The translations under genes were made by a program, and so were the position numbers. From assembly GCA_013396525.1 (NCBI GenBank), contig VWYX01000354.1, positions 636,961 to 700,960 on the forward strand: DNA of 64,000 bases, given 5' to 3'. This stretch comes from Chaetorhynchus papuensis (taxonomy: Eukaryota; Chordata; Aves; Passeriformes; Rhipiduridae). This document shows positions 7,107 through 20,500 of this stretch, in pieces (the stretch's first letter is position 1; every line of letters begins with the position of its first letter). Below the pieces are notes generated by a model. It saw nothing but the letters and a program-made list of their open reading frames with translations, had not been told where the DNA came from and ran no database searches.

Positions 7107-10100
7107 AACACTATAAAACTTAGCAAAATATGTAGTTGAGGCAGATGTGAGACTGTCAGTTTTGACATTATGATGCTTCAAGACTTGAAGACATGTTTTA
7201 TTGGTTGACTTTGGATGTCTACTGGTAAATTATTCTTTGAAAACTAGTGGATGCAAGTCAATCAGATACTACTTCTTTTCACTTTCTGAATGCTTAGGCT
7301 TTACTGTTGGGACCAAGTAGAAATGAGCTATCTAGCTTCCTCTAGGAGCTTGGAGTTCTGTCTGATGCATGCACAAAGACAACCCCTGTTTACAATAAAC
7401 ATTTATTTGAATAATAGAGGAATAAGGTGAGAAATCAGGACTAATGCAAGGCACGGATGCTTAAAATTTAACATTGTATGTGGTTCATGCATCTTTTGAA
7501 GCTATTCGCCTTGTTTAAAAAGGGGGTGTGCTGCAGTGAAAGGTTTGGTGCAAGTGCGCAGACAGCTACACTATGAACGCTTGGACCAGTAATTCATTTG
7601 GGGCTGTGAAAAATGTGTCAGTAGTGACTAGAAGTCCTGAAAAAAACACTGGGGTCCTGTTAAAAATACAGAGGTAAATACAAGACCAAAGAAGATAGTC
7701 CTGGCTAAAAGCCAGTAATAGAATTTTTGGAAGCCTTTTTAGTGCCTTTTAGCCCTATAGTGATCTTTTAAATAATTGTAATAAGATTGTAGAAAATTGT
7801 GAACATCCTGGCATGATGTGAAATAAATACAAATGAAAGGTGAAAGAAGAAATTGAGAAGTGGTTTGCAGGTATCAGACATCCTTACAGAGGACATTAAA
7901 ATAGAACTTAGTTTAGAGATCAGGGATGACATAACAGCATAGCATAAATTTCAATTTAATGCTGTGGGGTTTTTTTACTGAACCTCTCTGTTTGTGCGTG
8001 TGTACATACACGTGCATTTTGTCCCGCTCTTTTGCATGTTACAGCAGTAACTTCTTAAGCTGTGTCTTGTCAAATCTTCATTCAATACCAGTTAATTAAA
8101 TTGAAAGAAGTGTAGTTGTAATCTCCTTACTTGATGATGGTGTGTCTCTCAGGTGCATGCATAGAGGGTATGGAGATGTGAATAGTGTTGGTAATAGCTC
8201 TTCATCAGTAATAGGAAGCAAATTTTATGTTCTTCTGGTTGCCATGCTACATCAGGGATGAGAGTGACTGAGGTAATCACAGTTTACTTGTATGGCAATT
8301 GCAGGGGCTTACCTCTGGGGAATTCCCAGTGGGGAGCCTTGGGGTGATAAAATTACATCATCTCAGGTGTGCTGCTGTTGTACTACTGCAGCACTCAGGA
8401 CCACCTTGTTTATGTTGAAGTGAAACACAAAAATTTTGCTATTTTTAGTAGCAAAAGAGTGGTTTGTTTGACTGGACATTTTATGACATTCTGTCTTCCC
8501 TTAGACTGTTAGTAGTAACTGATTTTCAGCAAAATAGGAAGACTCAGGAAAAGAGTTAACTAAAGAGCAAAAACTTTGAGTTGCAAATATAAACTGCTTC
8601 TTATTAGCTGCAATGGAACTCAAAATTGTCTAAAAAAAATTTGTATCATAGAAAGTTCATTTATAGAGAACAGTACAGTTAATTTCTAATATTGGTCCAC
8701 ACAATAATTACAGGTTTGTTTGCCTTAGAATAATCATAAATAATGCCTCTTGTTCTACTGAAGCTGATAAAACTAAAGAAGTTTTAAGAGAAGCCTTATG
8801 AGACTTTGAAGAAATCTACTTCCAGACATTATTATGTAGCTATTACAGTGTCAAAACTAAATAACTGGAGATGCTTAAATTTTTTTTTTACAAAACTATG
8901 GGAAAAATGTAACTGTTGGCTATTATTTACACATACACTGGGGCCTCCCAGGTTTCCAAAAAAAAGTTGAAATGCTGCTAGAATTCCACTCAGTGATCCC
9001 AATCTAAAATTTCCATTAAAATTCACGTTTAAAGGTGGAGAGAAATAATATATCTCTAGGGCTTGCCTGTTTTTAGAATAACTCCCAATTGTGGCAGTCA
9101 TTGTGCACCTGTAGAGTTGCTACTCAAAAATAGTGCTTAAAATTATATTCCACATTGACCCACATGAACCCTTTTATTGAAGTGATAAACCTTTTTCACT
9201 GCTCTTTCAGACACTATAAATCTTGACATTAATAGCTTTTGTTAAACAACTTCACTTTGTTCAGAAGACATGAAAACTAAGTTGGTCCACAGTATCACTG
9301 GAAGAGAAATGATAATTTGCAGATGGCAGTAGCTCTGCAGGGATGGCCTGAAACAGAAAGTTTACCTTAAATAAGGCAAGTCATAAGTTTAAAGTGTCAT
9401 ACTTACTCCTAACTTAACTTTTATATTAAATTTACATGACTCTCTGAGTTTGACCTGATGCTTTACTGCAGTGCTTACAGTCTAGGAGCCTTAATGACAA
9501 AAGTTGGGTTCCTAATCTAAACTGCTGTGTTGGGTATTTTGTGTCTTATTTCATATGTGGGGAGACAACAGTTTTTGAAACTCCCACCTGTGCCTAATTC
9601 AAAGATTTAGTGAAATGCATCTAGAGCATTGGTCTTACTGGTTTTATGTAAAGGCACCTCTACCTGGTTTCCAAGTAACAGAATGTAACTACGAGGTATC
9701 TGATGATTCCCTGCTTTTATAGCAATGCTTCTTGAATATGTACCCGGCGCTTAAAACACTAGTGATCAACAGTTTTTTCAAAACATTTGACTGTTGACTC
9801 CTTGCAAGTAAACTGAAGAGAGTTTGGCAGTTACCAAAGGAACTGCTTGTGGGTGTTATGTTGAAGTAATTTTCTGTGTGGAAGTGATTATAGGAACCAC
9901 TGATTGAAGTCGCTTATGCCAGCAGCCATTCACATGCTATTACTGTCTCTTTTCAGAGGTGCTTACCCTGCAGTTCAGGTACCTCCTCCCCTCATGCAGT
10001 TTCTGTTAATCACCTTACAGAAATGGAGGTGAGTGGACTGGGGGTTGGCCTTCATTTCAAGGGTAGGGAATGAAGAGAAGGTATGGATGTGAAGTCCTGG

Positions 10101-13100
10101 TCTGGGAAGACTGGAGGATGAGGGGGTATGATAGGTGGAGTTTCTCCTAATTTCTGTCTGCTTTAAGTGTACTTGAACTGAGCTACTGAGTTCTTGCTAC
10201 CCAATAAATCAAATTTTGGAAATCATCTGAACTTCATCTGAAGTCTGGACTTTTTCCCGCTTCCTTTAAGTCTACTGACAGTCAGCAAATGAGGCAACCT
10301 ATGATTTGTTTTCTCTTTCTGTCTTATTTCTATTCCAGCAGGAGGCTCTGGAGTCTAAGCCCCCTGTTTGCTGGGTAGGTGTGCTGCCAGGCTCACACAG
10401 GATGCAGCGCTGTTGTTTCCTGTCCTGGTTGCTCTCCTATGAACAGCTCTGTGTATACTTGATGTACTTTGTGTGTCTGTCAGATTGACCTTGGAGAGTT
10501 TGGGCAGAGGGGTGGCAGGTTTTTGGCTCTTGGTGAATGGAAGAGATTTGTTTCCTTGGACAAGGAATTCTTCAGACCAGGAACACTAGGCATCTTCAAA
10601 TACCTAAAGAATTGTCCATTCAAACAATGAAGCAAGCTGTAGTCTGAACCCAGGTGACTGGATCTTGGATTGCTGTTTAAGAATTGAGTACAATTCCATC
10701 TAGCCCTTGGGGTTCAAGTGTGTCCCACTCCAAATCAATAAAGTGGATTAAGCTAAACTGGAACAAGGTACTGGTAATTCTGTAACAAGAACCTCCAGAA
10801 GATCATTAGCCAGAGGATCAAATGTCTGCAGTTAATTCATCATACAGATGAGTCTTGTGCAGAAGACCAATATCTATTACTCCTTGGCTGATTTTGCTTG
10901 TTAGGAGAGATTCGAGTGATAAAGTGTAGCTTGTGGCAGTTGCTTTAACTTTGAGTAGATCCTAGATTCTTGGAGTTTTATGCAAGAAGTAGACAAAACA
11001 GTTATTTTTTAATTTTTTTTTAATTTCCTCCTTTTCAGGAATGAGCGAAGAAGTATTAATAAATACTTTAATGTTGATTTGTTTGGGTGTGTGTCGGTGG
11101 TTTTCTTAACAGAGGAATAGGCATGTTTTCCTAAAATCACAGTGCTCTTTTACACAATGTATGTGTGTGTTTTTAAATATAGATGTATATATTTTCTTTT
11201 TTGGGTGAAGGACAGACTAGCGTTTGGTTTAATTTGTGCACCAATTGCTTCGTCAGTGTCTGTTGTTTTACTGGGGAGGAGTCAGGCACCATGACCACTT
11301 CTTGGGTGTCTGTTCTATGCCTTTTTTAAACTTGGGATGGGTTTTTTGTTCTTTGCCCCTTAACTACTTATAAATCTGTCAGGGATTTTATTAAATGCCC
11401 CAGAGTAATCCTTGATGGTTGCCTACATTAGTTGGTTTCAGATGAAGTTTGGATCACTATCTAGCTGTAAAACCCAGCTACTTGCATGTTAGCTGCTCAT
11501 AAAACATGGAGAGGTTCAAGCTTGCAGAACTGAGAGCTATGTGGTCATTCATAGCTCTAGCTTGTGGGAGTTGTGTGAAAAGCAGTTCAGTGTTGTAGTC
11601 TGTATTTACAAAAATAAGATGTTAGTAGAATTGGGGCTAGTAGAACACTTTGATTTTGTAGTAGTTTCAAAAGTAGCTTCACAAGATCTTGTGGGGTGCA
11701 ACAATTTGCAAGTTTTTTTGTCTGTGCAAGACTATGGATATGCTGCAGTAGCTACTACAAAAAATTTGTAAATTTTAGTACAAACTTGGGTATCTTATTT
11801 AGCAGGAGGATGGAAAATAACAGCGTAAAGTCTTTGCATTTTGATTATAGCACACCCATTGTTTGTGACACGATTCAGAGCTGAAAATATTTGTAAGTAT
11901 GCTTAATTTGAACGTCGCAAATGGCAAAATGTTACTTTTAGAACAGGATTCATGCACATTAGAGGAGAACAGGCACCTGTAGACAGAGATCACGTTCAAG
12001 AAGAGGCATTTGAAAAAAGTCCTGTCAGTCTTGCTATGGAGGTGGGATTGATCGTGATTCTGCTGACTGTGATGGGAGCTTGCTTCTCTCACATGTCACT
12101 TCAGGGCCCGTGAAGTTTAATGGGTTGGCTTCTCCTCTCAGCCTTACCAGCAATCCTGTATAGAGTGTGAGTACTTGGTCCTGAAGGATTTAGAACAGTG
12201 TGGAGTGTTCTTGTTTACTATCTTGTGTGAAGTAGACACACAGCTTCCTGGCCAGCCTAAATCAAGACCACAGGAGTGTTAGAGACTATAAAACAAAGTA
12301 AGAGGCTGAACAATTTTTAACACTTACTTTGAAAAATTTTGAAATTATGGTACCTAATAGACTGATCACAGAGCATTTTAAAGCCAAATCTTCATAGGTG
12401 TTCTTTTTTGAGCTTCATAGGTTTCTCTTGCTTCAGTCAGAGCTCCCATAATTGGCTTGAGGTTTTCCATTGATACGGGGTATATGGGAACACTTCTAGA
12501 AAATTATTTATGTCAGAGTCCATGACAGATGTGTAATTTACATTTTTTTAAAAACCATATACTTGATTTAGTTGAACGTAGTAAAAAGTATCATATTTCT
12601 TTCCTAAAGGCTTTCAAATCTCCCTGTCTGTATTCAGAATTAGATCGAAGTACTATTTGTAGTATTTTCTTTTTGTTACATGATTATTAACAAGTAAATA
12701 CAACTTCAATACTCATTCTGACAGGGCATGTCTGTCAATTACTGACACAAAATCCTCTTAATATTCTGCAAGCTTACACCTTTTTAAAGCCTCTTTTTCC
12801 TTATACAGTAAGAGCACTTTAAGTTGAATATCAGCATGAGTTTGTTTTTTGACTGTTTTTGTAATATAGTTAGTATTCAGGGCTGAATCATACACTGTCA
12901 GGTGTTTGAAACAAAAAACTGGCAGTAATTCTTATATGGTTATGCAGCTGTTCAATAACAGAAATCCTGCTATACATTTGTGCTGCTCACTGTCTCATAG
13001 TAAGTGAGATTAATTGCTGGAACTCATGCACCCAAGGTACTTTTTGTTAACACTAGTTCTTCCTTAAGTATTGTTGCTAGCATGAGTGGAATGGACACTT

Positions 13101-14976
13101 TATTCCAGGGGAACATGGGACAAAAGAGGAGCTGCCTTTTTAGTAGAGATGACCATCTGTGGAAAGAGAGGAGCATCCTTGTTAGCCTTGTCCATGGTAA
13201 AGTGATGTGAGACAATTCAAACAAACTGGTTAGAATGGTCATAGTTCTCTGTTGTAAGGTTCACTGAAGCAAACTGATAAAAAGAAAACCCAGTCCATGC
13301 TGTCAGTCCCAAGGAATGTGATACCCAATTGTAGCCAGGTTATCTTTAAATGCAGGAGCTCAGGTGCAGCTGGAAGCAGTGTAACTGCCGCAGTACTGGG
13401 CTCAGTGAGGGTTGTTTTGCCCTGCCAGGAAGCAGTTGACCCTGTGGATGCACTTACGAAATCTGGAGTCGCTGAACTTGTCAGAAAAGTGTGACCTCTT
13501 CCTGTTCTTGAAACTGTGTCTTAGTGACTTGTGACTTAGTGACATGACTCTATGAAAAGGATATTTATTTCAAATCCTGTTCTGTTTAGTGGTTTTTCTC
13601 TCAAGCCTAAAGTGTTCTTGCTTTAGATTCAAGTTCAAATACCCGTGACCAACAATACAGATGCCCAAGTTCCACTGAAGCCCACAAGCCTGTAAGTTGT
13701 TGGTATTCAATGTGTAGTACTCCAAGTTCCTGGTCAAATGCAGACTTAATCCTACAATTAAGTTGTGAACTTTGTGGCTCCTCTTAGTTTAAATGATTTG
13801 TGTGAAGCCTTGCTTGCTCAGTTTGGAATGTACTTTCGGTTTTTTGTTTGTTTGTTTTTTAATGAAGTATTCCATTGAGGCCTCCCATGGCACTCTGCCA
13901 TACACATTCATGGAGTGCATGTGAGAATGTTTTCTTTGGGAATGTCAGAAGGAAACTACCTGTACAGCAGCAATTTAACTGAAACAAGATTTGGTTTTAT
14001 GCCATGCTTGTTTTTAAAAGTGTTTAAAAATGACACATATATAAATATATATATTTATACAGACTATATAAACAAGTGCTTCCAATGAACTGATCACATA
14101 GTACCTTACAGAGAATGTTAATATCTTTATCCCCCTTGATTGACAGTGGCACTCAGTAGTAATCTGCCCCAAATCAGGGACAGATCTGGGAATGGAGGCT
14201 TTGCTTTTTTAGCCTCAACTGAATGCTCTGACTTGGACTGGTTCCCAGGGATTCGTGTCCCATTTGGTGTTTTGACATAAACGGACAGGATTATGCATTC
14301 TCAACCTGTGTGTTGGGGGAAGGGATAGATATAACTGATTAGGGGCACACCTTTTTGCTGTTACTTACTCCACATTGCACAAAGCATGATGATGGTGTTT
14401 AAATGTGTTCATCCTTTCTCCATGGATAGAGCCTGCATGACAAAGTATCCCAACTCCTGAGCAACCACTCTCACTTTCCAGACCCGCTGTCTCCAAGCCT
14501 CTGCTTTGGGACCTGACTGTAGGAGGTGGATCAGAGGTACAGAAAGAACTTTTAATGATAGTTGGTAATTAATTACCTTTCAAAGCCTAATCTTTTTCAG
14601 ATAACTTGCCTTTATAGACCCTATTGTTTTATCAGGCTACTTACTACCTTATACTAGTCCATGTAAGACCACCAGATTTTTTAGACATGGAGGCTTCTTG
14701 ATGTTTAAAGGTAGTGGGAGGTTTGAATTTTAGTCCATCTATAACAGCATACAGAACACATATAATAGTAGCAGGCTGTGAGGCAACTATATTCCAACAC
14801 AGCTTGTTTTGGGTTAGTGTATTGAAGTAGTATGGCAAGTGAGGAACTCTAGATATCTGGATGGATGGGGCTCTTCTATAGTGAAAAGAAGCTGGCTGTA
14901 TGAATTCAGAGTAAGAACTACTTTAACCTAACTTTAACAGGTGGCACCTGATAGCAGATTCATATATTCACATATT
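7107..14976. other. Intergenic, no gene recognised
   Basis: About 7.9 kb of AT-rich single-copy-looking DNA. Open frames are short, overlapping and unlike any protein I know. A few AATAAA and pyrimidine-AG signals occur without a supporting frame. I see no RNA gene or recognisable repeat. Confidence 0.6.
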
Positions 14977-14978
14977 AC

Positions 14979-15014
<36 letters not shown>

Positions 15015-15030
15015 CCCCACACACACACAT
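14977..15030. repeat. (AT)n / (CA)-rich microsatellite
   Basis: An AT dinucleotide run at about 14979-15002 continues into ACACACATATACCCCCACACACACACA. It is a compound simple repeat. Confidence 0.95.
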
Positions 15031-15584
15031 ACATTAAAATGTATATATAGATATACTCAGCATTTTAATAAATACAAAGAGTTCTTGGTAGAAAGCTGTC
15101 TAATACTTCAGAGTTATCTGCCATTAGAAAAGACAGTTCAGACAGGTTGGACATTAACAACTTGCATGAGGTTGTGTATCCTGTTTTATCAGTAGCCCCC
15201 ACAGTCTTACTTCCACATAAGCCATCATTTGTAGCACCGTCCTCATCTTCTCCTGCAACAGCTTTTGTTTTCTCTATTTCCTAGCTCCTTGATTACCATG
15301 TTTTTGGTTTTCCCATGCTGTTGACCAGAAACATGCTGCTCTTCTGACATGTGGTGGGTCACAGATACTTTCAGTATCTTGATACTGTCCAGACATGTTC
15401 TGGCACGCTTGGGAAATTTGTTTGCAAAGATAAACAGATTCCATTCCGTTTGATAGTGCCCCAAAAGTTATGGCTGCTAATATTCTAGAGGAACAACAGA
15501 CACCTGATCTGAGTTTCATTCTAAAAAAAGGGTGGGATGGGAAAAACCCATCATAAAAAGACTTGTAGGTCAAAGCGATGGAGC

Positions 15585-15654
15585 GATGGATGGATGGATG
15601 GATGGATGGATGGATGGATGGATGGATGGATGGATGGATGGATGGATGGATGGA
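15585..15654. repeat. (TGGA)n tetranucleotide microsatellite
   Basis: Seventy bases of uninterrupted GATG/TGGA repeat, about 17.5 units. It produces spurious WMDG- and HPSI-type repeat peptides in opposite frames. Length polymorphism is likely. Confidence 0.98.
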
Positions 15655-17428
15655 AATGTGATTTTCCTGAGATACTATGGAGATTAAAGAACAGAAGTTT
15701 ATTTTGTTTGTCATTGAGGATAAATGCTGACTTTGCATATTGTCTTCTTAATAGACCAGGTAAAGGTCTATATGAGGTGCTGTAATTTAATTAATATTAA
15801 GGCTGTGTTCAGAGTGATGTGAGTTTGTTCCAGAAATGTTAGCTCTGTGTTTGAGAAAAAATTATAACTTGAAACTAGAAAGAGGAAAAGAAATAGAGTG
15901 CTGGATCTTGCAGATAATGATCTCATCAAGGAAGCTGTTATAGGTCACTTGTGTCTTCTTCAAAGCTCTGAGCATGACCTGTGTTGCAAAATAATAAATA
16001 TGTGCTAAGACAGAGTGGAGTATGGCACAGTTAGGCTACTTGTAAAAAGTTATGTCAGGGCATTGTATGTATTTAGCAATTTTCTTTGCAATCCTGCTCT
16101 TTTTACAAACTAATCTATTTCCCACTAAGGTGTGCTAGAGTAAACACTGTAAATGCCTTTGTGTGCAGAGAGGAAGGAGAGGCAATTAAAAGTCTGCATG
16201 CTGTGAAATCTCTGGGTACCAACAATGTCTGCACAGACCTTTACAATGTTTTAGGGAACAGTTGGTTTTCCTACTGTCTGGGGTGACTGAACGCAAAGAG
16301 TTTTTGAAAGAGGACAGTAGCTCAGTTATTTTCACACTGGCTAAAGTCCTGCTGGTTTGCATAAAGGTTTCTATTTTTATTTACTGATAGCAAAGTCTTG
16401 GTGACAAAGCGGCTCCTCCAGATCAGATGCTGTTTTATTAGAGCACATCATTTTGTCTCTGACAAAGAAAGGGCAAACTTCTGATAATGCAGTGAAAGAA
16501 CCTGGGGCAGGGCAGTATCTGGTATTGGCCTCCGTCAAAGACAAGGAAAAGCACAAAAGGACAAAACTGCTGGCCACGGTCTGAGTCAAATGGGGTTGCC
16601 TCCAAGAGTAGCAAGTGAGAGGGCTTTTCTTTCAACTTGCTCCCTCCTACATCATTACTGGGCTGAGTAAGAAAAGAATTTTCTTTTGAATACATGGGAT
16701 AATTTGCTTCAAGAAAAGCTAGTTCCACGTGGGAGGCAGCAAAAGCTGCCCCATGGGGTCTTTATTTATTCTTTTCTTCAGAACATTTTCAAAATGCAAA
16801 TTCTAAAAGCAAGCAGCCATTGTAAGGAAAAGAGAAACAACAAAATGTTGTGTTTGCTTGTCATTGCAGACCTTCTATACTTCAGTAACTTCACTCCTAT
16901 GTGGAGTTTCTTGGCTGCAAGTACTGCTTGTCTAAAACATGGATTTTTGGTCTCAGGTCTGTTCAGTCTAAAATTCCTTTTTTATTTTAGATAAGCTTAA
17001 TAAAGCAGTATACATTGTTACTTTTATTGTTTGTATATTCTATACATATTCCATATTACTTATATAAGTATGTTGTTACTTAGATAGGTATGAAATTTAT
17101 CTATAACTCTTAGGGTAAAGGTCCTTTTCCATGCCTTACTATGTCATGTATTATTATATGTGTCATCACACTGATGTTGCTGGAGTGAGGCTTGGTTCTC
17201 AGACATTAAGATGACCTTTGAACTTAGATTAGCTGATAAGTATTTTATAGTTTCAGGTGTTGGCAAACTCAGAAGCAACCAAACATTGGGAAGTGTAATT
17301 TGTCTTAGTGGATTTAAATCAAAACTTGCATATTGCCTTACTTGAAACTTGCCTTTGTTTCAAATAACTCCTTCATCTGGTTGTGGAGTGGGACAGCACA
17401 GCCAAATGTTTTAAAGAGGTATCAAAAG
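15655..17428. other. Intergenic, no gene recognised
   Basis: AT-rich DNA with no frame or repeat that I can name. Confidence 0.55.
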
Positions 17429-17550
17429 CCATAGAACCATTTAAATTGGAAAGAACCTCCCAGATGGTCAAGTCCAGCCAGTAACCCGGAACTGCTAAGC
17501 CCACCACTAGACCATGTCCCTAAGTGCCACATCTGCGTGTCTTTTAAATA
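17429..17550 (-). mobile_element. CR1 LINE 3' remnant
   Basis: CATAGAACCATTTAAATTGG, AGTCCAGCC, AACCCGGAACTGCTAAGCCC and CCACTAGACCATGTCCCTAA follow the reverse complement of the CR1 3' region. The element is therefore on the minus strand and 5'-truncated. It is diverged from the usual consensus, so it is old. Confidence 0.82.
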
Positions 17551-20500
17551 AATAATATCTGCTTGAGCTACTTGATGCTACCTCTGCTACATTGGGATTG
17601 TTACATTGGGAAGCTATGATGTAACTTGTAGTTAAAATAATCTCATTAGCATGAGCACAAATTCCCTTAAACTAACTAAAGTACTTGTGCAGTGTTACTG
17701 GATTTCAAAATGTAAATTTCTGATTCTAGTGCTGCGGCCTGTATAAGAGCAAAGAAGGTAACAAAAAATAATTTTAAAATTCTGGAATGAGTTTTGAGTT
17801 ATTAATTAGAATTTAATAGGTGCCCAAGGATTTTATGCCACAAGACTCACTGAAAGTTAGTGGGTTTTGTGCTTTGCTTCCTGTTGCTCTGGTTTTTAAG
17901 ATTCAGGATTCTTCATGCATTTCTCAAAGGCCCAGCTCCTGAAATCAAGGCATTTTCTTTGTCCTTCTTCCCCCTACCCTCTGAAGTTACATTTCTCTTT
18001 CTTGTAAAGAAACGGCTGAAAGTGCAAAAGCAAGCAGAAAGGCTCAGAAATGCAAATACAAATAATTCTAAATATTTTTCATGATTTAACAACAGTCTCA
18101 CCCTTTGTGCTTGGCCTGATGTGTGTTATTTTTAGTGCCTGAAGCTGGTCATGGTCAAAGTCCTTTTGAAAATTTCACACCATGTTACACTTCAGTCAAA
18201 TCAGATGCAATGATGGCTTTAAGAAAGGCACTCATAATCCATGGTGGTAGGACATAACTGACTTTCTATATATTTAAATTCCTCTCTTAGTACCTTTAGC
18301 AACTACACCCAGCTTTCCACAGTCATTACGGGTTACTCAGAACTGTCAGGGAATCCCCTTTTAGTCCAGCCTCAACGTGATCTGCAGGTGACAGGGAACA
18401 AGGTCTGGTTTGGAGATGGAATTCTGGAGCTTCCAGGCCGGCAGAAGCTGGAAGCCCTATGGGATGGCAGGGGAAGGAGGGCTGCTGACTCCTGGGAGAG
18501 AGTGCATGCAGCAGCAATGAAGAAGACATGGCATGTCTTTTGCTGGAAGAAGTATCAACCTGACATGGTGCTTCCCAGAATCAGGAATGTTAGAGGAACA
18601 AGCAATTTCAGGGCTGAAAGAGGCTCCAGGGGATCTCCTAACATCACAATGTATTTATCCCCTGCAATCAAATACAGGAAAGGCAAATAGGTTTGTGGTA
18701 CTTGAAGAGCTTGCTTTGCAGTCTGAAAGGCCAAAAATATGATCACATATTTTCAACATCTAGCTGAAGACTGAAGATGGGATTTAGAAATGGAACAATT
18801 TATCAGACTGGAGCTAAAGATAGAAGAAAGTATGCTGTATAAAGGGCAGGATAAAGACATTTTAATAAAACTAACTCTGAACAAGAGGGAATAAGCAGCT
18901 GAACACATCCAGAGGAATTTTTCCGAGAGGAGAACGTCAGACTGCCAGAATTGTCTGATTTTTCGATTTTTTTTGTTAACATATAAATTTAGTCTCTAAC
19001 ATGAAGAAAAATTGATCACAATAGAAATAATTAAATCCTCAGCAAAATTAACATGAATTTTGATGCCATTCCACAATTATTTTTGACAAATGCTTTTAAT
19101 TTGGCCCAAACAATAGCAAGGAGTCTTTGTGGGTGTCATAATATTCAATCTAGACCTGAATGATTTGTTTCAGTCATCATAAAGAGGGGACAATAGAGGA
19201 AACATGACAAAAATATAGACAACAATGAGTAGGGCTGCACATAATTTTGACTCTCCTATTTTTATAATCTCTTTGTGGTTTTCTTAAAGCCTCAGCTCCC
19301 AGATTCATGTAGTAAATAATCTAAGATTTCATTACACTAAACCAAGTTTCTAATTTCTGTGACTGCAAAAGCTTATACAAAGCAAGAAAAGGAACCAAAA
19401 TACAACTTTTTAAGAAGCAAAAAGTAAAGTCCACCTTTACTCTAAAAAAATCCAAAGGCGTAAAGACTTGGTGCTGCTGTTAGAGCTCAGGTCAGTATTT
19501 ATAGTGCGTTGGTTGCTTGGACAGACATTGCAAAGCCTCGTATCCCACCCTTTTTCTTTCCTTAGCAACATTCTGTCAGAGCCTGGAAAATAACATGCCT
19601 CTGCCCTCTGTTTTATGTGCTTTTTCCTTCAGCAGATGCTGCCGAGCCCAGCGTCTGACTTCAGTTCTGATCTGGAATAACTCCAGGGGTGTGCACAAAG
19701 CCATCTCACTTCTTCCCTCCTAACAGCGTGGTGGCAGGGAGGAGACTCAAGACTATTGTTCTCGCTCCCTGTGTCCCTCCTGCAGCAGCAGCCAACATTG
19801 TTCCTTTTTATTTACTTCCCCCTCTCTGTAAACCAGCAAGGGCTCGCAGCAGAGGAATGCAGCTCTCCTCATTAGAGTAATTAGGCTGATTTATGAGAGA
19901 GTGGCACAGTGAAGGAGAGCTTTCCTAATACAGTGTTCCCCACGGGAGGCTGGGCACCCACCCAGCTGCTGGCAGGGCCGTGCTGGGTCTCCCCACTGGC
20001 TCGGACTGGAGGGCCCCTATCTCTTCAACCTTTAATGTCAGTGAGAATGGACAAATACATGCAATAAACACTTTTTTTCTTCACATGATATTCTTCACAA
20101 GTTGCATGTTCCAAATTAGTATTAAAAGTCTAATTAAAGTAATGAGAGGGATCCTTCCTTAGTGTTAACTAAGTGGAAATTTTAGCTTATAAAGTACTCC
20201 TCCAGCAGGTTTGCTGTGTCACTGGAACAGCAAGAGCTGATAGGGCTTTGTTCCTCTCCTGCTCTGTGGAAGTTTTGCATTACTTTTATGAAAGGCTTAT
20301 GTATGATGAGTTAAGAAATTTTCTTCTTCTGGGGAAAATGTTATGAATATCCTTTGAATATCCTTGGTATCTTCATAGCAAAATACAATGTATCCCAGGG
20401 AAGACCTGCTGCACTTTAGAAGTCCCATTTAAAATGTACATAGGCCTATTTAAAAATACATTTAAGCTTTTTAAAATGTATTATACAAGCAAACAAAAAA

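Noticed and set aside
15274..15785. Repetitive peptides (HPSI and WMDG units)
   Set aside because: They are translations of the (TGGA)n microsatellite in two strands.
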